Below are positions 24,425 to 35,530 of a stretch of DNA of 64,000 nt, in pieces. The stretch's first letter is position 1. The number at the start of each line of letters is the position of its first letter. Source of the DNA: Chaetomium olivaceum. Lineage: Eukaryota > Ascomycota > Sordariomycetes > Sordariales > Chaetomiaceae. The notes beneath the pieces were generated by a model, which was not told the origin of the DNA, did not search any database, and saw only the letters and a program-made list of their open reading frames with translations. The position numbers were made by a program, and so were the translations under genes. The DNA lies in NCBI GenBank assembly GCA_039881045.1, contig JAYWVB010000011.1, forward strand, positions 186,001-250,000, given 5' to 3'.

Positions 24425-27392
24425 ATGTTGTCAAACCCGCTCCACCGTTTCTCACCATACCATATCCCCTCGAACACGCTGATGTCCAACGGCCATGTCC
24501 CGGGTGGCCACCTTCACGCGGCAGGACTCGACTCACTCGCTCCCGGCTCTCACTACGCCCTCCAACAACTCCAACAACACGTCGGCGTCCACAACCCGCA
24601 CCTCGCCCGGGCTGGGCCTCAACCAAAGCACAGGCAACATCCATATGGGCCCGCCGCTAGGGGTGCCGGGGCAGCTGGGCCGATTCGGAGGAGGATCAGC
24701 AGAGCATGCGATCAGTGTAACCAACTGAGAACGAAATGTGATGGCCAACATCCCTGTGCCCATTGCATTGGTGAGACCAGATCTCATTATCCTGGAAAGT
24801 CGACAGCTTCTAACTTTCAGCAGAGTTTCAATTGGGCTGCGAGTACATTCGTGAACGCAAGAAGCGCGGCAAGGCGTCTAGAAAAGACCTAGCACAACAA
24901 GCCGCCGCCCAGGCCGCCGCCGCCGCTGGTCAAAATGGCCAAAAGTCCGAGAATACAGCAAGCGAGAATGGCCAATCCACAGAGAGCCGTAGCGATACAC
25001 CAAGCAGCACCAAGCCAATCTTGACATTGAACACGGATCAGCCATCAGCCTCAGACAAGAGCATGACCGACATGTCAGAGGATCAGCTCAGGGGCCAGAG
25101 GACAGGAAGCATCGAGACCTTGGGCGATATGAGTGCCCATCCGGGGCACATGACGAGCCATCCTAGCGCTCTCGATAGAGAACATCTTGATAGCCCGACA
25201 GCGCTGGACCTCAATGGATACGGATCGGTCCATCCAGCATACGAACGCCAGATGAGCGCACACATGATGGGCGGTCCTCCACATGGACATGGACCTTACG
25301 GCCCCAACCAGGGCAACATGTCCAACTACCCCGATCTGCCGTATGCTCTCCAGACGCAGAGCCCGACCGGCTATTCCGCCAATCCCGCCAACAACTTCCG
25401 CCTCGCAAACAGCCCTCTCAGCGCTTATCCGATGGGCGGAGAGGCCGCATCCCCGGGTGGATGGATGAATATGTCGCCCACCACCCCAATTCGCTTCTCA
25501 TGTTCCGCAAAATGGCTACAATCACTCGCACCTCCGCTATCCGGTGCTGGAGCCCCTGATTCCGCACCTCGGCAACATCATCCCGCTTCCCCTTGCCTGC
25601 GATCTCATTGACCTCTATTTTGCAAGCTCCTCCTCGGCCCAGATGCACCCAATGTCCCCTTACGTTCTGGGATTCGTCTTCCGGAAGCGGTCGTTCCTGC
25701 ACCCGAGCAAGCCCCGCCAGTGCCAACCGGCGCTGCTTGCGAGCATGCTGTGGGTTGCGGCACAGACAAGCGATGCTCCCTTCTTAACAAGCGTCCCCTC
25801 GGCGCGCGGCAAGATCTGCCAAAAGCTTCTAGAACTGACCGTCAGCCTTCTCAAGCCCCTCATCCACACGCCCTCGGAAGAGGCGTCGCCCGTTTCGAGC
25901 CCCATTGTGGATGGTGTTGCTCTGGGCGGTCTGGGCGTCGCTCTCCCCGGATCCATCAGCATGGAAGCCCTGACCAGCGAATCCGGCGCTTTCGGCGCGG
26001 CCGGCACTCTCGACGACGTCATCACCTACATCCACTTGGCAACGGTTGTGTCGGCCAGCGAGTACAAGGGAGCCAGCCTGCGGTGGTGGAACGCGGCATG
26101 GTCACTCGCTCGCGAGCTCAAACTGGGCCGCGAACTACCCCAGAATGCACCAGCAAGCCGCCAGGGCGGGTCGGCGGATATTGACGACGAAAGCAATGGC
26201 TCAGAGATGGGCGGCATCCCCGGCGTGATCACCGAGGAAGAACGCGAAGAGCGGCGGCGTATTTGGTGGCTGGTCTACATCGTTGACCGTCATCTTGCGC
26301 TCTGTTACAACCGCCCGCTTTTCCTTCTCGACATCGAATGCGAGGGCCTCTTCCAACCCATGGACGACACCGATTACCAGAACGGAAACTTCCACGCCTA
26401 CACAGACCCAAATGTCCTCGCCTCAGACCCTGAGGCGGGGCCAGAACCGGGCGCGCGGGCCTTCGTTCGTTTGCACCGGCCACAGCATCTTTGGCTATTT
26501 CCTGCCTCTGATGACCATTCTCGGCGAGATCGTCGATCTCAACCATGCCAGGAACCATCCTCGCTTCGGCGTCGGATTCCGCTCGTCCCGCGAATGGGAC
26601 GACCAAACCTCCGAAATCACCCGCCACCTGGACATGTACGAGCAGAGCCTAAAGAAGTTCGAGCAACGCCACCTCAGCCTCAACGCGCAAGCGCAGGCGG
26701 CCGACGAGAAGGCCGCCGAGGCAGCAGGCGTTCCGACCGCCAACGACCTGCCGGGCACGCCCTCGGGCCACAGCGTGCACAGCGCGCACACCAGCTCGAG
26801 CCGCATGACCGAGAGCGACATCCAGACGCGCATCGTCATGGCTTACGGCACCCACGTCATGCACGTGCTGCACATCCTGCTTACGGGCAAATGGGATCCC
26901 ATCAACCTGCTCGACGACAACGACCTGTGGATCAGCAGCCAGGGGTTTATCACGGCGACCGGCCACGCCGTCAGCGCCGCCGAGGCTATTAGCAACATAC
27001 TCGAGTATGACCCGGGCCTTGAGTTCATGCCGTTTTTCTTTGGCATCTACTTGCTGCAGGGCTCGTTCCTGTTGCTACTCATCGCCGATAAGCTGCAGCT
27101 AGAGGCGTCGCCCAGCGTGGTTAAGGCGTGCGAGACCATCATCCGCGCGCACGAGGCCTGTGTGGTGACGCTCAACACTGAATATCAGGTAGGCTTTCTC
27201 TTGCTCCCCAGAAACACGATTTTGGATAGATGCTAACCGTCGTCACAGCGTAACTTCAGCCGAGTCATGCGCAGTGCTCTCGCGCAGGTGCGTGGCCGCG
27301 TGCCTGAGGACCTCGGCGAGCAGCACCAGCGCCGGAGGGAGCTCTTGGCGCTGTACAGGTGGACGGGCGATGGGACTGGCCTGGCACTGTAA
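24425..27392 (+). CDS. xlr-1: Xylanolytic/cellulolytic Zn2Cys6 activator, XlnR/XYR1/XLR-1 type
   Basis: Nuclear transcription factor that switches on xylanase, cellulase and pentose-catabolic genes. Exons: 24425-24770, 24824-27188, 27249-27392. The Zn2Cys6 cluster reads CDQCNQLRTKCDGQHPCAHC and is completed across intron 1 by EFQLGCEYIRERKKRGKAS. The fungal-TF domain follows (LEPLIPHLGNIIPLPLACDL, EYKGASLRWWNAAWSLAREL), and the C-terminus is the family-typical RRRELLALYRWTGDGTGLAL. Spliced length is about 950 residues, as expected. Two single-base insertions break exon 2: one in or near the C4 run at 25484-25487, one between about 26437 and 26460, in a Gly/Arg-coding GC-rich stretch. No intron can explain either. 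Conservation is high on both sides of each break, so sequence error is the likeliest reason; if real, the activator would be truncated before its regulatory domain. Confidence 0.93.
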
Positions 27393-28280
27393 AGTGGCTG
27401 GGCTAGGTTTCCCTTCCTGTTCTTCCTTTCCTGGTGTGAATCCGGTTTTATCCTGGCTCGATTAACCCCTACCCACCTTTCCCTATTTTGCCACTTTTCA
27501 CCGTACACGGCGGGTCAATCAGTCGGTGTTTCACTTTAGGTTGTTTCCTCGGGCGGGTCTTGCTTTTCTGGCTGGCGTTACAAGGCCCTACTATTTCACT
27601 TGGGGGAGGGTGTTCACAAAGGTTTCCAAAACCAAAAAGGTACAGGGGCGGGTTCTGGCGGATGGGGTTTCTGGTCAGGCAGGCGGTTAGGGGGATTCCT
27701 TGTTATAGGAGAGTTTCGGCGGGGATGGGGCGGAACATGCGAGGGCGAAGATGACTTCTGATGCCTCTTCAACGACGGAACGGACGGTACTGGGCCCCCC
27801 CTCAATGAGCGTGGTTGTTTATGAGGGATCTGTTTTATACGTGGCTGGCGATGAGAGTTGGGGTTGCGGGTGCCGGGTTGTGTTTTTCGGATACCTCTGT
27901 TTTGCTTTTTCTCAAGGCTTCAGTTCCTTGCGTTGTCGTTGTTGTTGTTGTCGTCGTCTATTGTTGGCTGGGATTCTACGGACTCTTGGATTGCGAACAA
28001 TACTGTGTAGATATTGTGTTTATGTATACCGATGATTCATAGTTAACGGAATGGGTACAAAATCTGGAGTTTCCATGATCATCATGCCGATCTATCGAGC
28101 CATGTGGTTGTCCGGCACGCGCTCCCGAACGAAGCCCGGGGTAATGTGGGTCGTTTCGGCAACAGTACCGAGAGGGCCGGACTTTGCCGCCGGCAAGAGT
28201 TGGAGAATTGGAGAGTTGGAGGAGCATTCTCCACGACTCCAATCGTTCGTCTCACTGCACAAACCCTCACAGAAACGACA
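27393..28280. other. Intergenic region
   Basis: About 0.9 kb between the XLR-1 gene and the APH-type gene, both on plus. It would hold the 3' UTR of the first and the promoter of the second. It includes a short GTTGTTGTTGTCGTCGTC stretch near 27940. No gene recognised. Confidence 0.5.
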
Positions 28281-30195
28281 ATGTATCGCCTGCTGAGGGT
28301 ATCATTTTCCAAATGCTACAACCCGTTGAGGGCCGCGGAGTTGGCCTACCATTCCACCACAACGAAGGCATCCGCATCTATAAATAGCAGCAAGCTATCC
28401 TCCGACAGCGTGTTTGGTGCAGGGACCGTGAATAACAGTCATGAAGATGCGACACCTGATTGGGACAACGATGAGAGCTTGTTTACCTTCACCCGCGGCC
28501 GGTTCTTGTACGATGAAAACAATCAGATGGCCCAGCGCACCGTGCGGTTCAGCATGAGTGAGCTGGCGCGGGCCGCTGCCGCTTCCGTCGGTGCGGACCG
28601 TTGTGTTGACGTCCGGAAATGCCCGGACGGTCTCTACAACAAGGCCTACCTCCTCCGTATGGATGACGGTCGAGAAGTTGTTGGGAAGGTCCCGAATCCA
28701 AATGCAGGCCTTCCCCATTATACTACCGCGAGTGAAGTGGCTACTATGGACTTTGTTGGTACCCTATAGAACCTAGAAGCCCTGATGCTTCCCTTGTTCT
28801 ACATGGCGGTTAACCAAGATCCACAGATGCGTAACGTGCTATCAACCCCAAATCCCAAAGTTTTGGCTTGGAATTCTCGTTCGGAAACTACTCCTGTCGG
28901 TTCTGAGTATATCATCATAGAGAAAGCAGAAGGTGTACCGTTAGCCCAAGTGTGGAACAGCCTCGGAGCCCCGGACAAGGCCAAGCTGCTCCGCCAGATC
29001 TTCCGCTTCATGAATGTCTGGCTCGCCAACCCGCTCCCGGGATATGGTGGGCTTTATTATGCTGATGATGTTTCAAGAGAACGGTCCTTGCCTGTGGGAG
29101 ACACACGCTTCGTTATTGGCCCGGCGGTCGGAAGGGACTGGTGCGATGCCAGTCGAAAGGAGTTAGAGTGTGATAGGGGTTCATGTAAGCCAGCTAGGAT
29201 CCCGTTTTGAGACGACAAGCTTCCTCTTACGGGGCATCATCACTGACAGAACCCAAACCCAGGGGCTTTGGCTTTGGAATACCGAAGAGCCATCGGGGCC
29301 AGGGAGCAAACGGCGGTACATCATCTCCCCCAGCGCGTAAAGCAGTGGGCCATGCTCACAGGCCCGCGCCTCTACCAACCCTCGCCGTCCACAAAGCTCT
29401 GGGCGTTGAATGCCTACCTCCAGGTTCTAACCCACATCTTGCCAAATGAGTCCAGCAGCTCTCCAGAAGCCCAAGCCATGGTCTCCAGCCGACTATGGCA
29501 TGATGACCTGCACACGGAGAACATCTTCGTCGACCCGTCCAACCCCACCCAAATCACCGTCATCATCGACTGGCAATCCGCTCAAGCCGTCCCTCTCTTT
29601 GATCACACCATGGATGGACCCCGCCTTCCTTGAGTATGACGGCCCGGAAATAGGTGACGACCTCTCAAAACCAGGCCCGCTCGACACAACGGGGCTGCCC
29701 GAAGACGAAAAGGCAACCGCGGTCGCCGCGTACATCGACCGCGCACTAATGATTGCCTGGCGGCGCCTCTTGCAAAGCAAGAACCCCGCGCAATACCGGA
29801 CTATCAAGTTCCAGGATACTACCGCAGGCCACATCCTACAAGTGGCGCGGCGCGCCTACGAGGTCGGCGAAGCCCACCTCCCCGCGCTCATTTCAGACTT
29901 GCGCGATGCGTGGCCAGCGGACGCGGGCGTAGATTTCCCTGTCCAGTTTTCGCTGGAGGGGGAGACACGCATCAAGCGCGCCGCCGAAGAGGCTGATCAG
30001 GGCGCGGGCTTGGTGGTGCAGGCCAAGGCGCAGCTGGGCTCGCAGTGGCCTGAGAAGGGCCTTGTGGACCACGATGCGTACGAGGAGACCAAGGCGCTGC
30101 TGACGTATGTGCGGGATGAGATGGCGGAGCAGTGTTTTGGGGGGGATGAGGTGGCCAAGGCGGAGTTTGTGAGGGGGTGGCCTTTTGAGAGTTGA
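28281..30195 (+). CDS. AIM9/APH-type phosphotransferase (one frameshift)
   Basis: Protein-kinase-fold phosphotransferase of the aminoglycoside-phosphotransferase (APH) superfamily, of the fungal AIM9-like group often assigned to mitochondria. The N-terminus (MYRLLRVSFSKCYNPLRAAE) is basic and Ser-rich like a mitochondrial presequence. Exons: 28281-28758, 28819-29184, 29263-30195. Motifs: Lys-containing strand EVVGKVPNPNAG, catalytic loop HDDLHTENIFVD (about 29500) and metal-binding IDWQSA (about 29570). The frame then breaks at ATGGATGG (29610-29617). Counting ATGG once restores the frame and gives FDHTMDPAFLEYDGP, a typical sequence after the active site. So the break is either a 4-bp tandem duplication or one extra base. 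Spliced length is about 590 residues. Substrate unknown. Confidence 0.8.
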
Positions 30196-30362
30196 TATGT
30201 ACATACATGAGGAGGGTGCCTGTCTATTCTCGTCTTGAGTCTATCTTTCTATTTGTGTGTGTGGGTTGTGCTTTGGTTATTGCTGCGTGATGTGGACATG
30301 GGTGGGTTCTGGGTGAGTGGGTGCTGGGATGAACCCGGGGGGAGGACCACCAAAAAGTCAAA

Positions 30363-30482
30363 AACATACAACACCAGGGATTCGCTGGTCGTCACCGACC
30401 CAACTACTGATCTGGCCCTTACTTGTTTGACTAGGGGAGAGCGGACGGGATCCCGTATTTTCAAGTAGGTATGGTCGTATGT
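30363..30482 (-). rRNA. 5S ribosomal RNA, copy 1
   Basis: Read on the minus strand, 120 bp starting ACATACGACCATACCTACTT and ending GTTGTATGTT, with the internal promoter region AGTAGTTGGGTCGGTGACGA and the 3' segment GCGAATCCCTGGTG. This is the fungal 5S pattern. It differs from the copy at 39261 at only about three positions. An AT-rich tail follows on the minus strand (TTTTTGAC), suitable for Pol III termination. Probably functional. Confidence 0.88.
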
Positions 30483-30546
30483 GATGGTTGAGTGAACAAG
30501 GGTTGTTTATAAAGGTGGGTTCTAGTAGATATTTGTAGCAAAAGTT

Positions 30547-30666
30547 TACATACAACACCAAGGATTCCCCAGTCGTCACCGACCTGAGTACTAGTTTGGC
30601 CCTTACTTGTTTGACTAGGGGAGAGCGGACGGGATCCCGTATTTTCAAGTAGGTATGGTCGTATGT
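30547..30666 (-). rRNA. 5S ribosomal RNA, copy 2 (diverged)
   Basis: Second copy in the same orientation, 64 bp from copy 1. The 5' half matches copy 1 almost exactly, while the 3' half has about nine changes, including the internal control region (AGTACTCAGGTCGGTGACGA) and the 3' arm (GACTGGGGAATCCTTGG). This is likely a degenerating copy or pseudogene. Confidence 0.75.
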
Positions 30667-31343
30667 GATGGGTGAGAGCCGAAAGCGTGATTGTATTTCG
30701 GCCGTTGGTAGCTGCGCCTTTTCGAGCGCCAGAGTCTCCAGATAACAGATTTCCTCGGTACGATAATAAAGGTTAGCTTGTGCGAGAAAGCCTCCATGGC
30801 ATTCACTGCTGATTTGAAACGGGATGATTTCCCCAGGTAGGGGTTGCGTGGTGGCGACCAACGAGGATCTATGGCTCCGTTTGCCAGACACCAGCTCACG
30901 GGCTAATACGGTTACCCGCCTGGATGCAGTAGGCCTCCATGTCATGAAGTGTTGAACTCAGATCTACAGAAAGTCGAGTTGGAAGAGGAAAATACGGCTT
31001 AATTCCCATTAGGTGTTGGGTGCCATTCAGGGGTGGATTTGTTGACTGTCTGTTTCTTGCTTGTCGAATCGGGGATGGCGAAGACCTGTCGGATCCCGCC
31101 GCCCAAGGGGTTGATTTGAACAAACTTGTGCACCTTCCCGGCTCTTCGAGACTGACACACGTGTGGGAGTCCATTTTTCGCGTTTTTCTTTTGCTTTCCC
31201 AAAGTGCCCGGTCTTGATCTAAAACACGCCGTCTGCTCTTTTCTCCCCACCTTCCTCGACACCTTTGCAACCACTTTCTCTTCCCATTCAGCTTCAAGCG
31301 CCCGCAAACAAAACGCAGCCAAACAACTCAAACTTCCACAAAG

Positions 31344-33826
31344 ATGGGCAAGATCAAGACAGAGCCGATCGACGGCCTCGGTAACCACATCTACCTCGAG
31401 AAGCAAGACAAGCTCCGCGAGATTGGCGTCGACATCCCCACTTCGCAGGTAGGAGAACACCCACACCCCAAACCGAAAAAAACAACACCACTTCCAGAAC
31501 TGACCGCATGCCTAGATCGTCGTCGTCGGCAGCCAGTCCTCCGGCAAGAGCTCGCTGCTGGAGAGCATCACGGGCTTCTCGTTCCCGCGCGGCCAGGGCC
31601 TCTGCACGCGGTATGCGACGCAGATCACCCTCCGCCGGAACCCCGTCACGAGCACCGTCATCTCCATCATCCCGCACAGCGATTCCGGCCAGGATCGAAA
31701 GGATGAGCTGAGGGGCTTTCATCAGGAGCTCACTGACTTCGATGGCAAGACCTTCACCGAGGTCATTAACAAGGCGAGTGGTGGCCTGCTGACGCTGTTT
31801 GTCGCCATGTGACTGACGGTACTAATTGTTGTCGTGTTAGGCCAATAAGGCGATGGGGATCCGGTCTGGCGCTACCCAGGATGACACCTCCTTGCCCATG
31901 TTCAGCGACGATATTCTGAAGATCGAGATCTCAGGTCCCGAGGTTCGTGCATTTGGCGTGTCTTGTAGATCTGACCAGAATGCTGACGACGAAAGAAACC
32001 CCACCTCACTGTCATCGACGTGCCCGGTCTGTTCCAAGTTACCGACGAAGGTTCGTACCAACCAACCCCATGTCGGCAGAGGTCCGGACACTGATTCGCC
32101 GCAGGCATCACCACCGACATGGACAGGTCCAAAGTCGAGAACATGGTGCGGCGATACATGGAGAACGAGCGTACCATGTGAGTTGCCCTTGGAAGTCACC
32201 TCCCCCGCCGAGTACTGATCTGACCATCGCCGTAGTGTTCTGGCCGTCCTAAGCTGCCTTTCCGACCGCGCCACCGAGGGGGTCTTGCAGTTCGCCAAGA
32301 CGGCCGACCCGCGGGGTGTGAGGACGGTCGGCGTTCTCACCAAAGCCGACCTGGTGACGGAGCAAGCTGTGGCACAGACGCTTCTCCAACTTGTCAAGGG
32401 CAATACCCTCAAGCTCGGCTACTTCATTGTCCGCAACCGAGGCGCCGATGAAGACACGTTGAGCATCGCGGAGTGCCAGATGAAGGAGCAGGAGAAGTTC
32501 GCGGAGCCGCTGTGGGCTGAGCTGACCAAGCTTGGCCGCACCGGCGTGCAAGCTCTGCGAGCCGAGCTCCAAGGTCTGTTGACGGAGCTCGCGAGACGGG
32601 AGCTGCCGAAGCAGAGGGCCGAGGTGGAGCAGCGGCTTGCCGATTGCTACAAGAGCCTCGAGTCGATGGGTCCCCCGAGAGACAGCCCGGCTAGCCAGCG
32701 CGAGTGCCTGGTCAAGCTTGCCGCCCGGTTTGAGCGGATCGTTCGTGACGCTCTCGACGGTCGATATGACGGCAACCCTATCTTCTCTGGCAATCCCAAG
32801 TTGAAGCTCGCAACAAAAGTCATGGATCTGAACGAAGGGTTCGCCGATCTGATGTGGAAAAAGGGCCACACCTGGGAGTTCATGGGAGAGTGCAGCGAGT
32901 ACGACCTCGACGATTTGTTAAAGTACGAGATGAGGTCAAATACTGTTCTCGCCTCTATCTCATCGACCCCCGAGCTTCAGCAGGTTATTTGCGACAACGC
33001 GGCTTGCGCTGCGCCCCGGGAAGAGGATATCATGGACCAGATCGAAAAGTACTACAGGGAAAGCAGGGGACCCGAGCTGGGTACGGTACGTATAGTTCGA
33101 ACATGACCGTAAATGGTGGAGGCTAACCATATGAAGTTTGGTGGCGCTTTGCTAGCCTTGACTTTCCGGGCGCAGACCTCCAAATGGCGAGCCATCGTCA
33201 TGACTCACGTCGAGACGGTAATTGTAGTCGCACACTGCTTTATCAAGCTCGTGTTGCTCGAAACCATCGCGGACCAGCGTATTCGGGAGGAGTTGTGGGG
33301 TTTAGTCCTCATCGAAAAGCTCCAGACTGCGTATGCCCGGGCCAAGGACCATGCCCAGTTCCTCCTCGACATCGAGGTCCATGGCCGGCCGAGGACATAC
33401 AACCACTATTTCAGCGACAACATCCTGAAGTCGAAAGCTGAACGGTTGACGGACGCCTTTATCTTACACTCGGACGACAGTGGCGGGGGTCAGTACGGGA
33501 TCTTCAACTCAGCAGTTGGCAAGATCGTGGAAGAGAAGAGTATTGCTGATCAAACCAAGGAGGACGTCCACGACATCTTGCAGAGCTATTACAAGGTCTC
33601 GCGCAAGAGGTTTGTCGATGCCATCTGCCAGCAAGCCATCGATCACTTCCTGCTCGATGGTAGTGGCAGCCCCCTGAAGGTGCTGAACCCGGAACTCATC
33701 TCGAAGATGAGCGACTCCCAGCTGGACATGATCGCCGGCGAGGACGCCACCACGAAGCGGGAGCGGGAGCGCCTCAACTTTGAGATCCAGGGCTTGGAAG
33801 CGGCGATGAAAGTTATCAGGGGCTGA
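31344..33826 (+). CDS. Dynamin-family large GTPase (Mx-like)
   Basis: Membrane-remodelling GTPase of the dynamin/Mx/Vps1 superfamily. Seven exons (31344-31448, 31516-31773, 31841-31942, 31996-32050, 32105-32177, 32236-33085, 33137-33826) give exactly 711 codons including the stop, with no frame break. GTPase motifs: G1 GSQSSGKSS (about 31530), switch Thr in the LCTRYATQITL block, G3 DVPG (about 32020), G4 TKAD (about 32340). A helical middle domain follows, and a C-terminal GED-like helix ends KRERERLNFEIQGLEAAMKV. There is no PH or proline-rich domain. Intron 2 appears to use a GC donor (GCGAGT at 31774), since any GT alternative breaks the frame. Fungal genomes carry many such Mx-like paralogues; the specific membrane target cannot be told. 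Confidence 0.9.
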
Positions 33827-33951
33827 TCGGGGTCGTACCATGGGCTGTGTAACTTTCGAGTGGCGCTGTAGCATCGGTTCGGATTGTTGTCGCGGCTAGT
33901 CGGGTTGTAGAGTAGTCCCCATGTCCCCATCGAATACCATCAACGTGTTTT

Positions 33952-34985
33952 CTAAACGTCAGCCTCCATCTCGGCCATCTTCTCATCCATCCTCCTCGCC
34001 ATCTCCTCCTCGGGATCGACACCATTCTTCCCTCCTTCCACTCCCACCACCACCACCCCCCTCCTCCCCAACTCAGCCTCCACATTCCCCCTCGTAACCA
34101 TCCCCCTCTCCACCCCCATGGCCTTCAAATCCTCCCTAATCCTCTTCCCCACCCCTCCACACTCCGCATGCCCACCACCAAAAACCCCAACTCCTCCCGA
34201 TCCACATCAAACACCTCCCACCATTCACACTCGGGCATCTTGGCTCCAACATCCCGCGCTGCATTATACACCGCCGCTACGGCTAACGCATGCGGCTGGC
34301 TCGTCAGGTACAACATCTGGGGCGACAGCAGCGCGGTATTCAGGTAGGCGACCGCACGCGCGCCGACCGCCTCCCGGCGACCCAGAAAATCGAGCGCCTG
34401 CAGGTAGGTGACGGCCAGGGCGTGGGGCAGCGCGACGTGGGTGTCGAAAGCGAGGGCGTGCAGGGCACGCGCCTCGAGCGTGAGCAGGCGCGCGTGGAAG
34501 GCCTGGTAGGCGCCGTCCGAGCGGTAGTAGGCGGCCGGGTTGTGCGGCGGGGGCGGGGCGGTCGGCGGGTGGAAGAGCGCCGTTGTGGAGGGCGCGACGA
34601 GGTAGCCGTAGACGTTGCAGAGGTCGCGAGGGGAGCGGGGGTGCGGGGAGAGCTTGGCGGTGAGGTAGAGGATTGCGGCGGAGACGTCCTGTTGGGGGGG
34701 GGGGGGGGAGGGCGGTGGTTAGTTTGGAGGGGGGTTGAAGGGGGGCGGAGAGGGGGAGGAGTTGGCTTACGCTAAATTCATGGGACATCATCGACTCGAC
34801 GAGCCAGTACCTTGCCAAAAGGACATTGGCTTGGCGGTGACGGATTGTGGGAGCTGGAGGAGGAGGCCGGCAGCCTGGGTCAAACATTGTGTCGCGCAAA
34901 AGATGGTGTCTTGGAGTTCGACGGGGAGTGAGCCGTAAGAGCGGCGCTGGAATAATTGGTCTGGTGTGGCCAGGGGATTTGACAT
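33952..34985 (-). CDS. Cyclin-domain protein (two frameshifts)
   Basis: Cyclin-fold protein, probably partner of a transcriptional CDK (cyclin L/Q/T-like). Exon 1 34985-34771, intron 34689-34770 (contains a long poly-C/G tract), exon 2 34688-33952, about 317 residues. Residues 10-75 (LPVELQDTIFCATQ, then NVLLARYWLVESMMSHEFSD) form the first cyclin helices; ARLLTLEARALHALAFDTHV and LYLTSQPHALAVAAVYNAAR follow. Two one-base losses break the frame: near 34826-34836 (one C short, between TA and QANVLLARYW) and near 34147-34150 (one G short on the coding strand, between EGWG and KRIREDLKAMG). Restoring either run by one base makes a continuous conserved protein. I favour sequence error. Confidence 0.75.
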
Positions 34986-35530
34986 GTGCGACATTATCGC
35001 ACTATCGGTTCTTGTCGTCGGGACTGGAGGTGGTTGTAAGTTGGGGGGGCTTTGCCGTCGGGATTTTGATGTTTTTGTTGGAGGCCGATTGGAGCCGATG
35101 TTGTCGGTTGGCCGTGCATGAGCTGTGCAGTAACTCAACTAAGCAGGACAGACCCCCAATTAGGGTTAGGGTCCTCTACCACTTACACCGTGAGCATCCA
35201 GGAAGCAATCATTGACAAACAACAAGAAGCAGCTGTTATTTAGGCCATTTGTTCTAAGAAACATTTGTTATTCTTTGAAATGTGTAGCGAAGAGCAGCCA
35301 GGAAGTGCAATGCAGTATCCCTCTCTTGATAATCGAACAGACACAGGCCCAACGTACGGTTCTAACCATTCTTCAATAGGTACATACATACCTACCTAGG
35401 TAACCAGATTTTCCGCTACCCACTACCACAAGGGAGGTTTTGGAAAGTGGCCATTACATAACCAAAGCGGGCTCATATATACAATCTGGTTGACGCAGCG
35501 TACTGGAACATTCCTTCGAGAATTAATCCG
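34986..35530. other. Intergenic region
   Basis: About 545 bp between the cyclin start (-) and the end of the LIM-domain gene (-). It contains two tandem TTAGGG units at 35160-35171 and several TACATACATACCTACC-type segments near 35380. No gene recognised. Confidence 0.5.

Larger units (their letters stand above)
30196..31343. other. Intergenic region carrying two 5S genes
   Basis: Between the APH-type gene and the dynamin gene. Apart from the two 5S rRNA copies described separately, no gene is seen. The last 300 bp before 31344 are pyrimidine-rich and AAC-rich like a fungal 5' leader. Confidence 0.5.

Noticed and set aside
34687..34705. G-run as a functional element (G-quadruplex)
   Set aside because: It is the polypyrimidine-type tract of the cyclin intron on the coding strand; a simple splice-related explanation is enough.
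35160..35171. TTAGGGTTAGGG, telomere-like
   Set aside because: Only two units with no degenerate extension on either side; expected by chance at this scale and not evidence of a subtelomere.
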